Part shown: positions 20,323 through 29,265 of the stretch, piece after piece
How positions within the stretch are numbered: the stretch's first letter is position 1
Layout of the letters: every line of letters begins with the position of its first letter
Origin: Mesorhizobium japonicum MAFF 303099
GTDB lineage: Bacteria; Pseudomonadota; Alphaproteobacteria; Rhizobiales; Rhizobiaceae
Assembly (NCBI RefSeq): GCF_000009625.1
Contig: NC_002678.2
Location: forward strand, 4,248,001 to 4,312,000
DNA: 64,000 nt
Direction of reading: 5' to 3'
Position numbers and translations under genes: made by a program
The notes under the pieces: model-generated
Database searches by the model: none
Seen by the model: only the letters and a program-made list of their open reading frames with translations
Told to the model about the DNA's origin: nothing

Positions 20323-20393
20323 GGGCGCCCCCCAAGATCAGGCCACTCACGCTAGCACGGGTTCCAGCATCGCGCAGCCGTGCTGGAACCGGA

Positions 20394-21053
20394 TCAGTGG
20401 ATCGGCACCAGTCCGGCCAGTTCGCGCATGTCGTCGAACAGGATGCCGCCGGCCTCGATCAGGCCATCGCGGTCGGAATGGGGATCGCCATGATAGGAGA
20501 ACACCCGCATGCCGGCGGTGATCCCGGCCTGCGTGCCGGCGACGCTGTCCTCGATGACGATGCAATCGGCCGGCGCGAAGCCCATGGTCTTGGCCGCATG
20601 CAGGAACAGGTCAGGGAACGGCTTGCCGCGCCCGACCATGGTCGACGAAAACATCGCATGTTCGAACAGCGGCAACAGTCCGGTCTGGCCAAGCGTGATG
20701 TGCATCTTCGAAATCCTGGCCGACGTGGCGACGCAATAGGCAATGCCGGCCGCGCGCACCGCTTCGACGAACTCGCGGACGTAAGGGATTGCCTCGACGC
20801 CATGGGAAAACAGGTCCGGCAGGCCGGCATTCCAACGCTCGACGAAATCGGCGCCGAGCCGGACCTCGGTCGTCTCCTCGATCTCTTTCTGGACCGAGGC
20901 CATGCTGCGGCCGGAGAAATTCTTGCGGCAATATTCGAAGCTTGTCGGATAGCCGGCAGCCGTCAACCATTCAGCGAGGCGTCGATTGGCGAGATTCTCC
21001 GTGTCGACGAGAATCCCGTCGCAGTCGAAGATCACAAGCTTGGGTATTTGCAT
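20394..21053 (-). CDS. HAD-superfamily phosphatase/phosphoglucomutase-like hydrolase
   Basis: Haloacid-dehalogenase-fold phosphotransfer enzyme of 219 residues, subfamily IA like beta-phosphoglucomutase and GPH-type phosphatases. Motif I FDCDGILVDTE supplies nucleophile Asp10 and acid/base Asp12. Motif II is in CVATSAR, motif III Lys in GRGKPFPD, and motif IV Asp in VIEDSVAG. The start codon shares one base with the dut stop (TGATG), so the two are translationally coupled. House-cleaning of a phosphorylated sugar or nucleotide is plausible, but the substrate is not readable. Confidence 0.9.
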   Translation of the reverse strand: MQIPKLVIFDCDGILVDTENLANRRLAEWLTAAGYPTSFEYCRKNFSGRSMASVQKEIEETTEVRLGADFVERWNAGLPDLFSHGVEAIPYVREFVEAVRAAGIAYCVATSARISKMHITLGQTGLLPLFEHAMFSSTMVGRGKPFPDLFLHAAKTMGFAPADCIVIEDSVAGTQAGITAGMRVFSYHGDPHSDRDGLIEAGGILFDDMRELAGLVPIH

Positions 21054-21538
21054 CAGACGGTGCCGGTCGATCCGAACCCGCCCGAACCGCGTGCCGTGCC
21101 GCCGGCCAGCGAACGCTCCTCGACGGCCGCCTGCGTCACAACAGCGAAAACGATCTGGGCGATGCGCATACCGCGCGTCACCGCGAAATCCTCGTCGCCG
21201 AGATTGATCAAAAGCACCTTCACCTCGCCGCGATAGTCGCTGTCGACCGTGCCGGGGGAATTGAGGACGGTCAGGCCGTGCTTGAAAGCAAGGCCGGAGC
21301 GCGGCCGCACCTGACCTTCCATGCCTTCGGGGATCTCCAGGATCAGCCCGGTCGGCACCAAGGAGCGTTTCCCAGGCAGGATCAGCAGCGGCCGGTCGTC
21401 GGGTACCGCGGCGCGAAGATCCATGCCGGCGGCGCCGGTGCTTTCATAGGCGGGGAGGGGAAGTCCTTCAGCATGCGGCAATCTGACGAAGCCGACAGTC
21501 GGACCGATGACAGAGGAGTTTTGGAGAGCTGCGCGCAT
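21053..21538 (-). CDS. dut: Deoxyuridine 5'-triphosphate nucleotidohydrolase (dUTPase)
   Basis: Trimeric dUTPase of 161 residues that hydrolyses dUTP to dUMP, keeping uracil out of DNA and supplying thymidylate synthesis. All five family motifs are readable: [24 protein letters not shown] with the catalytic Asp, RIAQIVF, and the C-terminal P-loop-like [10 protein letters not shown]. Length is normal. It is the first gene of a two-gene unit with the HAD hydrolase. Confidence 0.97.
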   Translation of the reverse strand: MRAALQNSSVIGPTVGFVRLPHAEGLPLPAYESTGAAGMDLRAAVPDDRPLLILPGKRSLVPTGLILEIPEGMEGQVRPRSGLAFKHGLTVLNSPGTVDSDYRGEVKVLLINLGDEDFAVTRGMRIAQIVFAVVTQAAVEERSLAGGTARGSGGFGSTGTV

Positions 21539-21634
21539 AAAATCGATCCTATCGGCGCGATTGCCGATTCGGTCAATTCGCCCGCGCCGCTATCAACGGC
21601 TTTCTTTCAGGCATCACTATGACCTGAGCACGCT

Positions 21635-22105
21635 TTAGCGCACTTCCATTGGAACAATTGTCGTCTCCTTGATCTCCTCCATGACGAAGGAGGCGGATAC
21701 GTCGGACAGCGCCACCTTGGCGATCAGCCGCTGGTAGAGCCGGTCATAGGCCTTCACGTCGGCAACGCGGGCGCGCAGGACATAATCGAGGTCGCCGGAC
21801 ATGCGGTAGACGCCGGTGATCTCGGGAAAGCCGGTCACCGCCGCCCGAAACTTCTGCAACCAGTCGGGATCATGGTTGGACGTACGGACCAGAATGAACA
21901 CCGAAAGGCCAAGCCCGAGCTTGTCGGCATCGACCAGCGCCACGCGCCCGGTAATAACACCATCTTCCTCCAGCCGCTTGACCCGGCGCCAGCAGGCATT
22001 GCGCGACAAGGCCACCCGTTCCGACAGCTGGTCGACCGACAACGTGCCGTCGCGCTGCAATTCGGCAAGCAGTTTTCGGTCTATTTCATCGATATCCAGC
22101 GCCAT
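21635..22105 (-). CDS. Lrp/AsnC-family transcriptional regulator
   Basis: Feast/famine regulator of 156 residues. The N-terminal winged helix-turn-helix (residues about 3-60, LDEIDRKLL-type start, LSVDQLSERVALSRNACWRRVKRLEEDGVI) is followed by a RAM ligand-binding domain (about 68-150, with GDLDYVLRARV). The start at 22105 matches family N-termini, and a longer frame to 22231 adds no family sequence. It lies divergent from the DUF6356/amidotransferase pair, which it may control. Effector, probably an amino acid, is unknown. Confidence 0.93.
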   Translation of the reverse strand: MALDIDEIDRKLLAELQRDGTLSVDQLSERVALSRNACWRRVKRLEEDGVITGRVALVDADKLGLGLSVFILVRTSNHDPDWLQKFRAAVTGFPEITGVYRMSGDLDYVLRARVADVKAYDRLYQRLIAKVALSDVSASFVMEEIKETTIVPMEVR

Positions 22106-22218
22106 GTTGGGATGTTTGTCCCACGGAGTGACAAAATACAAGGACATTTTGAGACCGATGAACCGGCGAAGCGTGTCAGGATACTCATATCGGAACGCAA
22201 GCGCTGAAGGGGATCTCA

Positions 22219-22467
22219 ATGTCGGTCGCAAGCATCTTCACTTCTCATCCCGCCAAGGTCGGCGAAACCTATTTCGGCCATATGGCCTTTGCAGCCTGGT
22301 TCTCCTCGCGCCTGCTGCTGGCGGCCGGCGCCGCTCTCGTTCACGCTTTCTTGCCATTTCTCTTCGAGACTACCGCCAGCCGAATCGTCCGCGAGCTCTA
22401 CGAGCGGACGCACAACAGAGGCACACACGCGACCAAGGAGCCGGCGGCTCTTCCGGATCGCGCCTAG
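22219..22467 (+). CDS. DUF6356 small membrane protein
   Basis: Protein of 82 residues. The pattern FTSHPAKVGETYFGHMAFA followed by one hydrophobic segment (RLLLAAGAALVHAFLPFLFETTASRIV, about residues 31-56) matches the DUF6356 family of small alphaproteobacterial membrane proteins of unknown role. It has a GGGGATCTC-type Shine-Dalgarno region just upstream. It lies 15 bp ahead of the amidotransferase gene, so they are probably one transcript. Confidence 0.75.
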   Translation: MSVASIFTSHPAKVGETYFGHMAFAAWFSSRLLLAAGAALVHAFLPFLFETTASRIVRELYERTHNRGTHATKEPAALPDRA

Positions 22468-22482
22468 AGGACGACAGAAGCG

Positions 22483-23283
22483 ATGTGCCGGTGGGCGGCC
22501 TATTTCGGTGAAGCGGTCTTTCTCGAGGACATTCTGACCGCGCCCTGCCACTCGCTGATCGCCCAGAGCCATTGTGCACAGGAAGCCAAGTCGCCGACCA
22601 ATGGCGACGGTTTCGGCCTTGCCTGGTATGGCGACCGGCCTGAGCCCGGCCTCTACCGCGACATCCTGCCGGCCTGGTCCGATCCCAACCTGAAAAGCCT
22701 GTGCCGGCAGATCAAATCCGGCCTGTTCCTCGCCCATGTGCGGGCTTCCACAGGCGGCGCAACCAGCCGCATGAACTGTCATCCCTTCATCTCCGGTTCC
22801 TGGTCGTTCATGCACAATGGTCAGATCGGCGGCTTCGAGAAGATCCGCCGCGCGCTGGAGAATTCGCTGTCCGACACCGTCTTCGACCAGCGCGAAGGCA
22901 CCACCGATTCCGAACTGTTCTTCCTGCTGATGATCGACGAGGGCTTGACTGGCGACCCGCAAGGCGCGGTCTCGCGCGCCACTGCCCGCGTGCTCGAAGC
23001 CTCGTGCCGCGCCGGCCTCGAACCGGCACTGAAGCTCACCGCCGCCTTCTCGGATGGGCAGGCGCTGCACGCGGTGCGCTATGCCACCGACGCCCATGCG
23101 CCGACGCTCTACACCTCCTCCTTACGCAAAGGCGGCGGCCGCTGCATCGTCTCCGAACCTTTTGATCGCGAGGGTGGAGACTGGCAGGCGATCCCACCGT
23201 CGAGCTTCGTCACCATGACTGGGGATGGCATGGCCATCCGTCCTTTCGCGCCCGCATCGGCCAGGCTGGCTCTGGCCGTCTAG
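22483..23283 (+). CDS. Class II glutamine amidotransferase (YafJ/EgtC-like)
   Basis: Ntn-hydrolase-fold glutaminase domain protein of 266 residues. Cys2 becomes the N-terminal nucleophile after Met removal (MCRWAAYFG). The supporting motifs NGDGFGLAWYG, LAHVRASTGG, and NCHPFISGSWSFMHNG are intact. There is no synthetase domain, which is the YafJ/EgtC layout. EgtC-type members cleave gamma-glutamyl bonds, but no ergothioneine genes are near, so the substrate is open. Confidence 0.92.
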   Translation: MCRWAAYFGEAVFLEDILTAPCHSLIAQSHCAQEAKSPTNGDGFGLAWYGDRPEPGLYRDILPAWSDPNLKSLCRQIKSGLFLAHVRASTGGATSRMNCHPFISGSWSFMHNGQIGGFEKIRRALENSLSDTVFDQREGTTDSELFFLLMIDEGLTGDPQGAVSRATARVLEASCRAGLEPALKLTAAFSDGQALHAVRYATDAHAPTLYTSSLRKGGGRCIVSEPFDREGGDWQAIPPSSFVTMTGDGMAIRPFAPASARLALAV

Positions 23284-23440
23284 TCGCACTTGCAACGCCG
23301 CGGGCCATAGAGCGCCGACCTCAACAGACGGCGCAATTTCGATCAAACCCAGCCAGCCTTCCAATGCTCAACTCCGCTTGAAGCCGCGCCGCTCTCCGCC
23401 ATCTTGATCGGATGAGCGCGGCCAAGCCGGAGCCTTGATC

Positions 23441-24814
23441 ATGAATCCCGTCTTCTCCTCGACCATCGAACTCGCCACCGCCATCGCTCGTCGCAAAATC
23501 TCTGCCGTCGAAGCACTCGATGCCCATCTGGCGCAGATCGACCGGCACAACGAAGGCGTCAACGCCGTCATCTCGCTCGACAGGGAGGGCGCGTACGAAT
23601 GCGCCAGGAAGGCCGACGCGGCACTCGCGCGCGGCGCCACGCCCGGGCCGCTGCACGGCGTTCCCTTCACGCTGAAGGACATGCACGAGACATCTGGCAT
23701 GAAAACCACGGTCGGCTTCCCGCCCTTCGCCGACTATGTCGCGAGCCACGACAGCCCGGTCGTTGCGAGACTGAAGGCGGCCGGCGGTGTGCTGATGGCC
23801 AAGACCAATGTCGCCACTATGCTGTCGGACTGGCAGTCGAACAATCCGCTGTTCGGGCGCACCAGCAATCCATGGAACCTTGAGCGTACGGCGGGTGGCT
23901 CCAGCGGCGGCGCCGCGGCGGCGGTGGCGGCCGCCATGACTCCGTTCGATGTCGGCACCGACATGCAGGATTCGATCCGGCTGCCGGCCGCCTTCTGCGG
24001 CGTCTACGGCCTGAAGCCGACCGAACACCGCGTCTCGCTGGCCGGCGCCTTCCCAAATCCAGGCGATGCCGCGCGCAGCGTGCGGCTGATGTCCTGCCTC
24101 GGCCCGCTGGCGCGCGGCGTAGACGATCTGTCGCTGATCTATCAAATCATCGCCGGGCCGGATGGACGAGACACCGATCTGGCGCCGGTGCCGGTCGTGG
24201 CCATGCCGAAGCTCAACCTGAAGACATTGCGCATCGCCTTTGCGCCGTCCTTCCCCGGCTTCCCGGTGGCCGGCGATATCGGCGTTGCGGTCGAAAAGCT
24301 CGCAAGGCAGTTGCAAGACGCTGGTGCGATCGTCGCGGATGCGAAACTGCCCAACCTCGATCTGCGCGACGATCTCGCGCAAGGCGGGGCGCTGATCGGC
24401 GTGATGATGGAGGCCGCACAGCCGGAGCCGCCGGAGCGGCCGACACCGGTCTCGCGCTGGTTCGAAGCGCTCGCCCGCCGCGACCGATCCATTCTCACCT
24501 GGGACCAGTTCTTCGACAATTATGACGCGCTGCTTTGCCCGGTGGCGATGACCACGGCCTTTCCGCATTGCGAGCCGGGTACACCGATCAAGGTCGACGG
24601 CAAGGATCAGGACTACTGGATGCTGCCGGCCTATGGCGCCGTCTTCAACTACAGCGGCCATCCGGCACTTTCGATGCCGTGCGGAGAAGATCGCGACGGC
24701 CTGCCGATCGGCCTGCAACTCGTCGGCAAACGCTGGTCGGAGGCGCGGCTGCTCGGTGTCGCGGCGGCGATCGAGCCGCTCACCGGCGGCTTTCGCCGTC
24801 CGCCCGGCTACTGA
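23441..24814 (+). CDS. Amidase signature family hydrolase with altered active-site loop
   Basis: Amidase of 457 residues using a Ser-cis-Ser-Lys triad. The catalytic Lys79 is in FTLKDMHE, the cis-Ser lies in AGGSSGGAAA (154/155), and the nucleophile Ser178 is in GTDMQDSIRLPAAFCG. The usual sequence before the nucleophile is GGSIR, so the oxyanion-loop glycines are replaced by Gln-Asp. Whether it is still an efficient amidase is therefore uncertain. The start ATG 23441 follows a GGAG. A TTG two codons earlier is less likely. It overlaps the tail of the convergent FAD oxidoreductase by 7 bp. Confidence 0.9.
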   Translation: MNPVFSSTIELATAIARRKISAVEALDAHLAQIDRHNEGVNAVISLDREGAYECARKADAALARGATPGPLHGVPFTLKDMHETSGMKTTVGFPPFADYVASHDSPVVARLKAAGGVLMAKTNVATMLSDWQSNNPLFGRTSNPWNLERTAGGSSGGAAAAVAAAMTPFDVGTDMQDSIRLPAAFCGVYGLKPTEHRVSLAGAFPNPGDAARSVRLMSCLGPLARGVDDLSLIYQIIAGPDGRDTDLAPVPVVAMPKLNLKTLRIAFAPSFPGFPVAGDIGVAVEKLARQLQDAGAIVADAKLPNLDLRDDLAQGGALIGVMMEAAQPEPPERPTPVSRWFEALARRDRSILTWDQFFDNYDALLCPVAMTTAFPHCEPGTPIKVDGKDQDYWMLPAYGAVFNYSGHPALSMPCGEDRDGLPIGLQLVGKRWSEARLLGVAAAIEPLTGGFRRPPGY

Positions 24815-25875
24815 GCAAAGCGCGACAATCCATAGGGGGCAAGCAGCGGGTCGCGCTCGCCGTCGAGGATTTCCCGGGCCGCAAACAGGCCGACGGCTGG
24901 CGCCAGCGTGATGCCCGAATGCATGACCGCGACATAGAGCCCGTCCTTGGCGCGGCCGATGATCGGAAAACCGTCGATCGGATTGGGGCGGTAGCCGATG
25001 GTGTGGAAATCGAGTTCCAGCTCCTCGGCGCCGCGCAATGCCGCCTTCGTCACCGCGAACAGGTCGCGTGCCGTCGCTTCGGGGTTCTGGCCGGGATCGC
25101 CGCCGGCGAAATCCGAGCCGGCGATAATGCGGCCCTCTGCCGTCTGGCGCATATGCAGCCTCTCGGCGTGCACCAGGCCGTTGAGCAGCCTCTTGTAGGG
25201 CCGCGAATGGACGATCAGGCCAGGTGGCGTTTCGATAGGCAGCTTGATGCCGGCCGTCGCGGCAACGTCTGGCGAGCCGACGCCGGCCGCGATCACCACC
25301 TCGTCGGCGGCAATCACCCCATGCGATGTGTCCACGCCGGTCGTCCTGCCATTGGTCTGGGCCAGCGCCGAGACCGTGCCGGCAACGACCCGCGCGCCAT
25401 GCCGTTCGGCATCCGTCAGCAGGGCCCTGGCCGTCGCAACTGGTTCGGCCACGCCTTCCTCCGCGACATAAACGGCGAATTCAGGAGGCTCGACGAGGGT
25501 GGGTTCGATTTGCGCCGCCCGCTCGCGGCCAACGCGTTCGATGCCGTAGCCCCATGAGGAATGTTCGGCCGCGTAAGCCTCAAGCCTGTCGGCCGGCAGG
25601 TCCCAGCATAGCCCGCCGCACCAGGCGAGCGGCAGCCCAGGCAGTTCATTGGCCAGTCGCCTCCACTCGGCCATGGCGCGGATGCGCAGCCGGAAATAGA
25701 TTTCGGGGTTGCCCCAGCTGGCGTTGATCCAGGCAAAGGAATTGGGCGTCGCGACGCCACCTGCGCCGCTTTCGGAAACGACCGTGACCTGTGCGCCTGC
25801 CCTTGTCAGATGCCAGGCGATCGAGGCGCCGATGATGCCGGCGCCGATGACGATCACTTGTTTCGCCGCAGCCAT
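24808..25875 (-). CDS. FAD-dependent D-amino-acid/glycine oxidase-family oxidoreductase
   Basis: Flavoprotein of 355 residues in the DAO family, which oxidises amino acids or secondary amines. The N-terminal dinucleotide fold VIGAGIIGASIAWHL (about residues 8-22) binds FAD. The C-terminal YRPNPIDGFPIIG and HSGITLAPAVG segments are typical of the family. The substrate is not predictable. It is divergent from the TetR gene with about 125 bp between starts, so the TetR operator could also influence it. Confidence 0.88.
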   Translation of the reverse strand: MAAAKQVIVIGAGIIGASIAWHLTRAGAQVTVVSESGAGGVATPNSFAWINASWGNPEIYFRLRIRAMAEWRRLANELPGLPLAWCGGLCWDLPADRLEAYAAEHSSWGYGIERVGRERAAQIEPTLVEPPEFAVYVAEEGVAEPVATARALLTDAERHGARVVAGTVSALAQTNGRTTGVDTSHGVIAADEVVIAAGVGSPDVAATAGIKLPIETPPGLIVHSRPYKRLLNGLVHAERLHMRQTAEGRIIAGSDFAGGDPGQNPEATARDLFAVTKAALRGAEELELDFHTIGYRPNPIDGFPIIGRAKDGLYVAVMHSGITLAPAVGLFAAREILDGERDPLLAPYGLSRFAQ

Positions 25876-25968
25876 GTTCGCTCCTTTACCTGATTGTCCG
25901 CCGAGGACGCTCTTGCAGTGCCACCCCGCTCGTCACTTGCCAACATCGGATACGGTAAAAAGATGCGC

Positions 25969-26003
25969 TTGACATAAATACGTACGTACGTATTATTTGG
26001 ATA
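25969..26003 (+). promoter_or_regulatory. TetR promoter with operator palindrome between -35 and -10, leaderless start
   Basis: A consensus -35 TTGACA (25969-25974) and a -10 TATTAT (25991-25996) are 16 bp apart. A perfect 18-bp palindrome AATACGTAC/GTACGTATT (25977-25994) fills the spacer and overlaps the -10, an ideal site for repressor binding. The predicted transcript start falls on or within a base of the ATG at 26003, and no Shine-Dalgarno sequence precedes it, so the mRNA is probably leaderless. Confidence 0.78.
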
Positions 26004-26596
26004 TGGCTAGACAATCACTCCGCGAAAAACTTCTCGACGCCGGTTTCCGGACCATCTGGAATTCAGGCTATGCCGCCGCCGGCGTGCGCGACATCGTTGC
26101 CGCCGCCGACGCCCGGCCGGGATCCTTCACCAATCATTTCGCCTCGAAGGAGGCGTTCGCCGGCGAAGTGCTGGACCGCTACTTCACCTATGTCAGTGGG
26201 CTGGTCGAGGCTGCGCTGGCGCAGGACGGCACGCCGCCCATAGGCAGGCTGCGCCGCTACCTCGACGTCATCACCTCGAAGCTCGAGGCGCATGACTGGG
26301 CGCGCGGCTGCATGATCGGCAATCTCAGCCTCGAGGCAGCGGTGCACAGCGAGCCGTTGCGCGTGCAACTCGTCGCCATCTTCGAGCGCTGGCGCCAGCC
26401 CTTCGCCGTCTGCATCGCCGAAGGCCAGGCGGCCGGCGACATCGCCAAGACCTTCGAGGCCGAGGACCTCGCCGACTTCCTGCTGTCGTCCTGGCAGGGC
26501 GCCATGCTGCGCATGAAGGTCGAGCGCAGCCCCGAACCGCTCGAGCGGTTCAAGAAAATCATCTTCAACACAGCGTTTGCAAAGGAGACCCCATGA
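26003..26596 (+). CDS. TetR-family transcriptional repressor
   Basis: Repressor of 197 residues. The N-terminal helix-turn-helix spans about residues 5-50 (LREKLLDAGFRTIWNSGY, VRDIVAAADARPGSFTNHFASKEAF). The C-terminal ligand domain (WARGCMIGNLSLEAA) resembles the AcuR/YxaF-like TetR branch with TetR_C domain. It probably represses itself through the palindrome in its own promoter and, with it, the haloalkane dehalogenase whose start overlaps its last codons. The inducer may be a haloalkane or its alcohol product, but this is inference from context. Confidence 0.93.
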   Translation: MARQSLREKLLDAGFRTIWNSGYAAAGVRDIVAAADARPGSFTNHFASKEAFAGEVLDRYFTYVSGLVEAALAQDGTPPIGRLRRYLDVITSKLEAHDWARGCMIGNLSLEAAVHSEPLRVQLVAIFERWRQPFAVCIAEGQAAGDIAKTFEAEDLADFLLSSWQGAMLRMKVERSPEPLERFKKIIFNTAFAKETP

Positions 26597-27522
26597 GTTC
26601 GAAAGCCAACCCGCCTCAGCCGGTCGCCACCGCGCCGAAACGTTCGCAGATTCCCATACTCGATTCGACCATGTCCTATGTCGAGGCGGGAGCGTCCGGC
26701 CCGACCGTGCTGTTCCTGCATGGCAACCCGACCTCGTCCCATATCTGGCGCAACATCATCCCCCATGTCGCGCCGTTCGGCCGCTGCATCGCGCCTGACC
26801 TGATCGGCTATGGCCAGTCCGGCAAGCCCGATATCGACTATCGCTTCTTCGACCATGTCCGCTATCTCGACGCCTTCCTCGACGCCCTGGACATCAGGGA
26901 TGTGCTGTTGGTTGCGCAGGATTGGGGCACGGCCCTTGCCTTCCATCTCGCGGCAAGGCGGCCGCAGCGCGTCCTCGGCCTCGCCTTCATGGAATTCATC
27001 CGGCCCTTCGAGCGCTGGGAGGATTTTCACCAGCGCCCGCAAGCTCGCGAAATGTTCAAGGCGCTGCGCACGCCCGGCGTCGGCGAAAAGCTGGTCCTGG
27101 AAGACAATGTCTTCGTTGAGAAAGTGCTGCCGGCCTCGGTGTTGCGCGCGATGAGCGACGACGAGATGGACGTCTACCGGGCGCCGTTCCCGACGCCGCA
27201 ATCGCGCAAGCCGGTGCTGCGCCTGCCCCGGGAAATGCCCATCGAGGGTCAGCCCGCCGACGTTGCCGCCATCAGCGCGCACGACCATCGCGCGCTGCGG
27301 CTGTCCACCTATCCGAAACTGCTGTTCGCGGGTGATCCCGGGGCGCTGATCGGGCCGCAGGCCGCGCGCGAATTCGCGGCCGGTTTGAAGAATTGCAGTT
27401 TCATCAATCTCGGGCCTGGTGCGCACTATCTGCAGGAGGATCATGCCGATGCGATAGGCCGCGCTATCGCCAGCTGGCTTCCGGAGGTCGTTTTGGCGAA
27501 CCAGACGGACGAGTTGGCCTGA
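26593..27522 (+). CDS. Haloalkane dehalogenase (HLD-II, DbjA/DmlA type)
   Basis: Alpha/beta-hydrolase of 309 residues that hydrolyses carbon-halogen bonds to give an alcohol, halide and proton. Catalytic residues of subfamily II are all in place: nucleophile Asp110 with halide-binding Trp111 (VAQDWGTALAFH), Asn45 in HGNPTSSH as second halide ligand, acid Glu134 in FMEFIRP, and base His278 in AHYLQEDHAD. The sequence is strikingly like Bradyrhizobium DbjA, with an extra N-terminal extension of about 8 residues. The start codon overlaps the TetR stop (ATGA), giving translational coupling. Whether haloalkanes are the natural substrates is unknown. Confidence 0.95.
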   Translation: MSSKANPPQPVATAPKRSQIPILDSTMSYVEAGASGPTVLFLHGNPTSSHIWRNIIPHVAPFGRCIAPDLIGYGQSGKPDIDYRFFDHVRYLDAFLDALDIRDVLLVAQDWGTALAFHLAARRPQRVLGLAFMEFIRPFERWEDFHQRPQAREMFKALRTPGVGEKLVLEDNVFVEKVLPASVLRAMSDDEMDVYRAPFPTPQSRKPVLRLPREMPIEGQPADVAAISAHDHRALRLSTYPKLLFAGDPGALIGPQAAREFAAGLKNCSFINLGPGAHYLQEDHADAIGRAIASWLPEVVLANQTDELA

Positions 27523-27622
27523 GGCAAGCCATGGCATCCGGCGGCGTCCGCGCCGCCGGACCGGTCGACAGCCCGGCACTACGCTGCTAGAAGCCCGGCC
27601 TGTCACACGGAAATCCCAGCGA

Positions 27623-29215
27623 ATGCCCGAAACAATACCAGAGGAAGTGGCGCGCCGCCGCACCTTCGCGATCATCGCGCACCCCGACGCCGGCAAGACG
27701 ACGCTCACCGAAAAGCTGCTGCTGTTCGGCGGCGCCATCCAGCTTGCCGGCGAGGTCAAGGCCAAGAAGGACAAGATCCAGACCCGGTCCGACTGGATGA
27801 AGATCGAGCGCGAGCGCGGCATTTCGGTCGTCACTTCGGTGATGACCTTCGAGTATGAAGACAATGTCTTCAACCTGCTCGACACGCCCGGCCACGAGGA
27901 TTTCGCCGACGATACCTACCGCACGCTGTCGGCCGTCGACTCGGCCGTCATGGTCATCGACGCCGCCAAGGGCATCGAGCCGCGCACGCTGAAACTGTTC
28001 GAAGTCTGCCGGTTGCGCGACATCCCGATCATCACTTTCGTCAACAAGATGGACCGCGAAAGCCGCGATCCGTTCGAGATTCTGGACGAGATCGAGCAGA
28101 AGCTGGCGCTGGACACCGCACCCATCACTTGGCCGATCGGCCGCGGCAGGACGTTTTCCGGCACCTATCACCTGGCGCTGAACGCGGTGCGCAAGGGCGA
28201 CGACGAGAAGGAACGCACGCCGGTCAACGGTCCCGATTCCAACCGCGTCGCCGGGCTGCTGCCGGAGAACGAGCGCGAGGCCTTCATCGAGGAACTGGAG
28301 CTCGCGCGCGAAGCCTGCCGGCCGCTTGATATTGATGCCTTCCGCGAGGGCCATTTGACGCCGGTCTATTTCGGCTCGGCGCTGCGCAACTATGGCGTGC
28401 GCGACCTGATCGAGGCGCTCGGCGCCTTCGGCCCGCCGCCGCGCGCGCAGGAGGCCGACGCCCGCAAGGTCGAGGCGACCGAGGACAAGATGACCTCCTT
28501 CGTCTTCAAGATCCAGGCCAATATGGACCCCAATCACCGCGACCGTATCGCTTTCGTGCGCGTCTGCTCGGGCAAGCTCGAGCGTGGCATGAAGGCCAAG
28601 CTGGTGCGAACCGGCAAGCCGATGAGCCTGTCGGCGCCGCAGTTCTTCTTCGCCCGCACCCGCGTCACGGCGGATGAAGCCTTTGCCGGCGACGTCGTCG
28701 GCATTCCCAACCACGGCACGCTGCGCATCGGTGACACGCTGACCGAGGGCGAGGAAATTCTTTTCAGGGGCGTGCCGAACTTCGCGCCGGAAATCCTGCG
28801 CCGTGTGCGCCTCGGCGACGCCATGAAGGCGAAGAAACTCAAGGAAGCGCTGCACCAGATGGCCGAGGAAGGCGTCGTGCAGCTATTCTCGCCCGAGGAT
28901 GGCTCACCGGCCATCGTCGGCGTCGTCGGCGCCCTGCAGCTCGACGTGTTGAAAGAGCGGCTGAACTTCGAATACACACTGCCGGTCGAATTCGAAATGT
29001 CGCGCTTTTCCGTCTGCCGCTGGATCTCGGCCGACGACAAGGCCGAGACGCTTCGCTTCATCGAGGCGCATCGCGGCGACATCGCCAGGGACCTCGACAA
29101 CGACCCGGTGTTCCTGGCCCAGCACGCCTTCTCGCTGAACTACGAAGCCGAGCGCTGGAAAGCGATCCGCTTCGCCACCATCAAGGACTACCAGGTCCGC
29201 GACAAGGCGGCGTGA
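27623..29215 (+). CDS. prfC: Peptide chain release factor 3
   Basis: Translational GTPase of 530 residues that removes RF1/RF2 from the ribosome after termination. The G-domain motifs are AHPDAGKTTLTE (P-loop), DTPGHEDF and NKMDRE. The C-terminal RF3 domains with GVVGALQLDVLKERL are intact and length matches the family. A palindromic repeat lies directly after the stop. Single-gene unit. Confidence 0.97.
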   Translation: MPETIPEEVARRRTFAIIAHPDAGKTTLTEKLLLFGGAIQLAGEVKAKKDKIQTRSDWMKIERERGISVVTSVMTFEYEDNVFNLLDTPGHEDFADDTYRTLSAVDSAVMVIDAAKGIEPRTLKLFEVCRLRDIPIITFVNKMDRESRDPFEILDEIEQKLALDTAPITWPIGRGRTFSGTYHLALNAVRKGDDEKERTPVNGPDSNRVAGLLPENEREAFIEELELAREACRPLDIDAFREGHLTPVYFGSALRNYGVRDLIEALGAFGPPPRAQEADARKVEATEDKMTSFVFKIQANMDPNHRDRIAFVRVCSGKLERGMKAKLVRTGKPMSLSAPQFFFARTRVTADEAFAGDVVGIPNHGTLRIGDTLTEGEEILFRGVPNFAPEILRRVRLGDAMKAKKLKEALHQMAEEGVVQLFSPEDGSPAIVGVVGALQLDVLKERLNFEYTLPVEFEMSRFSVCRWISADDKAETLRFIEAHRGDIARDLDNDPVFLAQHAFSLNYEAERWKAIRFATIKDYQVRDKAA

Positions 29216-29227
29216 GCTGTGGTTCTT

Positions 29228-29249
29228 CCTTCTCCCACAAGGGAGAAGG
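29228..29249. repeat. Short palindromic repeat / possible terminator
   Basis: CCTTCTCCC and GGGAGAAGG form 9-bp arms around ACAA, between the convergent prfC and VOC-protein genes. The same arms recur at 32782 and 55770, so it is the core of the intergenic repeat family and may also end transcription from both sides. Confidence 0.7.
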
Positions 29250-29265
29250 GAAAACAGTGCAGTGC

